Assembly (NCBI GenBank): GCA_009781425.1
Contig: WQYC01000004.1
Coordinates: 1-64,000, forward strand
Length of the DNA: 64,000 bases
Source of the DNA: Oscillospiraceae bacterium
GTDB lineage: Bacteria > Bacillota > Clostridia > Oscillospirales > Ruminococcaceae
Direction of reading: 5' to 3'
Numbering within the stretch: the first letter of the stretch is position 1; every line of letters begins with the position of its first letter. Below are positions 60,531 to 64,000 of the stretch, in pieces. A program made the position numbers and the translations under genes. The notes under the pieces are model-generated. The model saw nothing but the letters and a program-made list of their open reading frames with translations, was not told the DNA's origin and searched no databases.

Positions 60531-62168
60531 TTATTTTAAATTAAATTTCCCATACCGCTTTTCTAATATATAAATATTTAAAAGGTGTTTGAAATTTGCT
60601 TTTTTATAATTTATAATTTTCTTGTTTCGTATTCCTTTATACAGTAAGACAGTTGCCGCGCCAAAGTTATTGGGGTCAGCAAGCTTCCTTTTTATCGGAA
60701 TCCCGGATAAAAAACTAATCCGCGTTAAAACTCCTCCGAGAAAATATTTTAATTTCAGCTTTAAAACGTTTCCCTTTTTTTTCTTGTTTCTGTCCGCCGG
60801 GCGGATAGATTTCATTTTTTTAAACGCTATATCATATTTTAAGCATAAATGCTCAATCAGATACTCTTCATAAAAGCTTTGATTAGCTCTATACTGCATA
60901 GGCAAGCCATACCAAAAATTTAGATAATCATTGTCCCACAAAGGAAGAAGCCATTCAAATCCGAAATACCCATGAACGCTGTTTGCATTTAAAAAACATC
61001 TTGAGTGTACTCCCGCTGTTTCCATGCAGTCCTTTAAAGTGATATAATTCTGCGTGCTGTTTAATTCTATATCACACTTTCTTAAATCAGATTCTATTTC
61101 ATTTTTCAATTCATTTAATATATTTTCGTTTATCTTGAATTGATTAAATAAATTGTCAATATATTGACTGCTCATTTTTTCATATGATATTGCCATATTA
61201 TTTAATTGTTCTTCCGGCAGAACATATACCCCCGAAGGCATATCGCCGCATAAACCGGTAACAATAACGCTGTTTTCTTTAATCTTTTTTTCTTCTTTAA
61301 GCTTTCTCACGGCAATATAATTTTGAAGATAAATAATATAATCATGATTATTCGTAATCTTAAAAAACTCGTCGTTTTCAGATGTGAATATTGATTTTAT
61401 ATCATCGTCTGTATAGGTAACACAATGCCACTCATAGCCAAGTTTTTCAGCAACCTTTCTTGATATTTCAACTTCATAGCTATTCAATCCCCCATACGTA
61501 TAGCAAGTTACATCATTTACTCCTTTTTCTTTAAGCATACAAGCAACCAAGCGGGAATCATATCCGCCGCTCAGTGATAATAAAACAGGTCTGCCATTAA
61601 TAGCTGTAATTAACCTATCGAAAGTCTCGCATAAAACATTTCCTAAAGCAGAAATTGCATCTGCCTTGTTTATTTCAACCACATTCGCAATATGGCGATA
61701 ATAGTATTCATGCTGCACTGAATCACCATTAATGAATAATACCTGTCCTACATTAAGTTGCTTTATATCGTTATAAACAGTATTATTTAACAAGGTAAAC
61801 TGGGAATATAAGAGTGATGTTAAATTTTTTTTATTTATGTTACCAACAGGAATATTTAATTTTTCTCGGATTGTTTCAGCGGAGTCGGAAATAGCTTTCC
61901 CATCAGAGGAAAAGTAAATCGGCATCGAACGCGCACGGTCTACCGCGCTCCACAATTCATCGTCTTTTTTTATTATTATTGCAAAACATCCGCATATTTT
62001 TCTCACAGAATCAATAAAATCATCATAATTACTAAGTGAGGATAAATATTTAACAGCCGATTCATCTCTATATAGTATTTTATTTAAAATAAAATATCCT
62101 TTAAAAAATATATTATTACTGATAGTCCATTTATATCCATAATTATTGACACAATAAACTTCTGTCAT
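60531..62168 (-). CDS. Asparagine synthase-like amidotransferase
   Basis: A 545-residue protein with a C-terminal PP-loop ATP-pyrophosphatase domain: LLSLSGGYDSRLVACMLKEK and later GLCGDMPSGVY. The N-terminal half resembles a glutaminase-type domain but begins MTEVYC and lacks the essential Cys at position 2, so it probably cannot hydrolyse glutamine by itself. In polysaccharide loci such proteins can amidate uronic acids, which fits the uronic-acid pathway downstream. The target is unproven. Confidence 0.8.
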   Translation of the reverse strand: MTEVYCVNNYGYKWTISNNIFFKGYFILNKILYRDESAVKYLSSLSNYDDFIDSVRKICGCFAIIIKKDDELWSAVDRARSMPIYFSSDGKAISDSAETIREKLNIPVGNINKKNLTSLLYSQFTLLNNTVYNDIKQLNVGQVLFINGDSVQHEYYYRHIANVVEINKADAISALGNVLCETFDRLITAINGRPVLLSLSGGYDSRLVACMLKEKGVNDVTCYTYGGLNSYEVEISRKVAEKLGYEWHCVTYTDDDIKSIFTSENDEFFKITNNHDYIIYLQNYIAVRKLKEEKKIKENSVIVTGLCGDMPSGVYVLPEEQLNNMAISYEKMSSQYIDNLFNQFKINENILNELKNEIESDLRKCDIELNSTQNYITLKDCMETAGVHSRCFLNANSVHGYFGFEWLLPLWDNDYLNFWYGLPMQYRANQSFYEEYLIEHLCLKYDIAFKKMKSIRPADRNKKKKGNVLKLKLKYFLGGVLTRISFLSGIPIKRKLADPNNFGAATVLLYKGIRNKKIINYKKANFKHLLNIYILEKRYGKFNLK

Positions 62169-62184
62169 TTTAATTCCTCTCTGC

Positions 62185-63285
62185 TTATAAAGCTTTATAT
62201 AACTCTATCAACTTCTTCTCCTCAATACCCCAGTTGAACTCCTCTAAAATAGCTCGTCTGCCGTTTTGCCCCATTTCTCTTGCGACTTCGGGATTATCGA
62301 GTAAATAATTAATTGCGGCTGATATTTCTTCTGTATTATTTGGATTTACGCAAATTCCGCAGTTATATTTGTCAATAATTTCTTTCCACAAAACGAAGTC
62401 AGTACAAATCACCGGCAACGCCTCAGACATATATTCAAATAGTTTTGTGTTTCCTAACGTGCCGTTTTTATAATCAGTATTCCCGCTGTACATCAATACT
62501 GCCATGCCGATTGATGATTTATTAAAGCTCTCCCTTACTTCTTCAAATGGTATTTTCCCTAAATACTCAACCGACTTCCATTCCGGCTGACTTCTTAATT
62601 CTTCTAAATATTTTTCACTTCCCAAACCCAATAAAACATATTTTACATCGTTGCAATTCTCTAACGATTTAATTATAAAATGATGACACCACTGATTAGT
62701 TATCCCGCCTGCATATATTATATTTCTTGACACTGTATATGTCTTTATTTCATCATGAGTATTAATGATAGGAGAGTTAGAAATTATATATGTGTTTTTA
62801 TTTAGCTTTACCAGCTTATCATATATGTGCGGTGTCACTGTTATAACTGCATCGTATTTTTTGATAATAATTTTATAGTATATCTTAAAAATAAAATATA
62901 ACAAGCGTCTTAAAAACATCGGCATATATGACTTATCTAAAATTGAATCTATCAAATCTTCATGACTGTCGAAAATAACTTTTTTGCCCTTTTTTTTCAG
63001 CTTCAGCGCATACGGCAGAAGCTCCGGGTCGTGTATCTGATATATATCAGCGTTGATTTCGAGAGCCTTTTTATAAACAGATTTTGCGCCTTGGGTCATG
63101 CGCTTTAATCTGCCACCCGTGACTTTAGGAACACCTACGATTTTTACTCCATTAGCCTCATAACTCTCGCCCTGCGCAACTAAATATATATCATAACCCG
63201 CCTTAGCTAATGATGTGCACTGCTTATGAAATATTCTTACATCATTGCTTTTGTGTGCGGATGTCATATGGCATATTTTAATCAT
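62185..63285 (-). CDS. GT4-family glycosyltransferase
   Basis: The 366-residue protein begins KICHMTSAHKSNDVRIFHKQ and has the GT-B features FKIYYKIIIKKYDAVITVTP, LLGLGSEKYLEELRSQP and the donor-binding EYMSEALPVICTDF near residue 290 with its acidic residue. It would transfer a sugar to the repeat unit at the cytoplasmic face. The specific sugar is unknown. Confidence 0.88.
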   Translation of the reverse strand: MIKICHMTSAHKSNDVRIFHKQCTSLAKAGYDIYLVAQGESYEANGVKIVGVPKVTGGRLKRMTQGAKSVYKKALEINADIYQIHDPELLPYALKLKKKGKKVIFDSHEDLIDSILDKSYMPMFLRRLLYFIFKIYYKIIIKKYDAVITVTPHIYDKLVKLNKNTYIISNSPIINTHDEIKTYTVSRNIIYAGGITNQWCHHFIIKSLENCNDVKYVLLGLGSEKYLEELRSQPEWKSVEYLGKIPFEEVRESFNKSSIGMAVLMYSGNTDYKNGTLGNTKLFEYMSEALPVICTDFVLWKEIIDKYNCGICVNPNNTEEISAAINYLLDNPEVAREMGQNGRRAILEEFNWGIEEKKLIELYKAL

Positions 63286-63301
63286 TTGAGTCCTCTTGAT
63301 T

Positions 63302-64000
63302 TTATTTTTGATTTATCATATATTCTGTTCGGATAATATAGTCATGCAGAGAAATTGTATTTTCAAAGCACCTTATATCTGACAACATAATTTTTATGTC
63401 ATGCAAATCTTCTTGATTTGTATAGAATCTGAGCTGCATTTTTTCCATGTCATCCAATATTTCGTTTGTTTCCATAAACCCGGCAATATTAAATATTTGT
63501 AAATTTTTGCCGGGTAGAATTTCCGGTAAACTCCTAAATGCGCCGATACCTTTACTGTCATAAATCATGATACCGAGAAATATAGCTTTATCGCTGAAGT
63601 TTTCAATCTCAATTGTATAGTATTGACTTATGCTCAATTTTTTTGTATCTGTCATATTCGCCCACACAGAGCCCCACAACGCGTCGCTCGTCTCGGAATT
63701 TAATATTAAATATCCTTCATCGCTGAGCGTAAAATCATCATCAGCAGAAAAATCAAATGTAAGAGGGGAGGGGAGAGTAGTTTCATGCTGAGATAATAAT
63801 ATAATTTCGCCTTGCCCTATTTGATGTCTTCTTATTCCGCTTGCGCCGGTAAAATACTTAACGTATTTCGCTTCGCTTGAAACCGTTCCGGTATACGCGC
63901 CGTTTTCGTATATGTTATTAGAAAGAACGTCATCCATTCTATAGATTAATTCATCCTTCTCATTATAGAATTCAATATCAACGTTTTTCAAATCTATCAT
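63302..64000 (-). CDS. Hypothetical protein (truncated by the window edge)
   Basis: At least 232 residues, continuing past or starting at the window end (an ATG is the last codon at 63998-64000, which may be internal). The sequence is beta-rich and acidic (DIEFYNEKDELIYRMDDVLS, PLTFDFSADDDFTLSDEGYL) with no clear family. No signal peptide can be seen in the visible part. It is probably part of the polysaccharide locus. Confidence 0.6.
   Translation of the reverse strand: MIDLKNVDIEFYNEKDELIYRMDDVLSNNIYENGAYTGTVSSEAKYVKYFTGASGIRRHQIGQGEIILLSQHETTLPSPLTFDFSADDDFTLSDEGYLILNSETSDALWGSVWANMTDTKKLSISQYYTIEIENFSDKAIFLGIMIYDSKGIGAFRSLPEILPGKNLQIFNIAGFMETNEILDDMEKMQLRFYTNQEDLHDIKIMLSDIRCFENTISLHDYIIRTEYMINQK

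Noticed and set aside
1-64000. tRNA genes, rRNA genes or a CRISPR array
   Set aside because: No cloverleaf with a GTTCGA-type T-arm, no rRNA motifs and no regularly spaced direct repeats were noticed while reading the window. A covariance-model scan would be needed to be certain.

Overview
The window looks like a chromosome segment from a spore-forming member of the Clostridia, most likely an uncultured Oscillospiraceae/Ruminococcaceae-type bacterium. The evidence is the classical Firmicutes rimP-nusA-ylxR-ylxQ-infB-rbfA-nrnA-truB-ribF order, a sporulation regulator gene (spoIIID), a stand-alone MsmK-type sugar ATPase, mostly TTGACA-N17-TATAAT promoters, and moderate GC with AT-rich intergenic and mobile DNA. 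No rRNA, tRNA or CRISPR array was recognised.

Layout. 0-1.6 kb: sugar ABC ATPase with its own promoter and terminator. 1.6-18.6 kb: a long leftward operon (rimP to ribF, gltX, then a Gld-type ABC exporter) with a block of small genes (HicAB, DUF4160/DUF2442) between infB and rbfA. 18.9-24.6 kb: rightward envelope genes (DUF6106-like protein, an S11 D,D-peptidase homologue without its catalytic motifs, class A PBP) and an rRNA methyltransferase. 24.6-34.9 kb: small membrane proteins, metallophosphoesterase, rsgA behind an attenuator-like leader, kinase/acetyltransferase/ZIP transporter, then an HD-GYP regulator, a lipid-kinase-like protein and a hybrid histidine kinase. 34.8-43.0 kb: leftward aroF-trpE-transporter-trpDCFBA operon behind a leader peptide with two Trp codons and competing hairpins, i.e. 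a classical ribosome-mediated trp attenuator. 43.1-45.0 kb: EF-G paralogue. 45.15-51.6 kb: spoIIID split by a mobile element. 51.7-64 kb: surface-polysaccharide locus (galE, Wzz-like, enzymes for a UDP-diacetamido-uronic acid, flippase, polymerase, amidotransferase-like protein, glycosyltransferase).

The main discovery is the 6.15-kb element at about 45,303-51,449. It carries a large serine recombinase, an ART-like toxin candidate (DUF3990) between two small partner genes, a Rep-like protein and a repressor with a divergent promoter switch. It interrupts spoIIID exactly at a shared GTACAT core. Joining the two halves at that core gives one in-frame SpoIIID of 96 residues. This is the architecture of the sigK skin element of Bacillus subtilis, here in another mother-cell regulator, so SpoIIID production would require recombinase-mediated excision.

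A second theme is small repeats that reshape genes. Short palindromes flanked by GTAGGG occur in infB, trpD, the S11 homologue and the histidine kinase, always read in the same frame (Val-Gly), and one supplies the stop codon of an ABC ATPase. A CAATTGTACATTG-type repeat supplies the trpB stop and the trpA start. A TTCATAATGCA-type repeat flanks infB and an rRNA methyltransferase gene. Several genes also show start-codon or active-site anomalies (trpF, the S11 homologue, the lipid-kinase-like protein).
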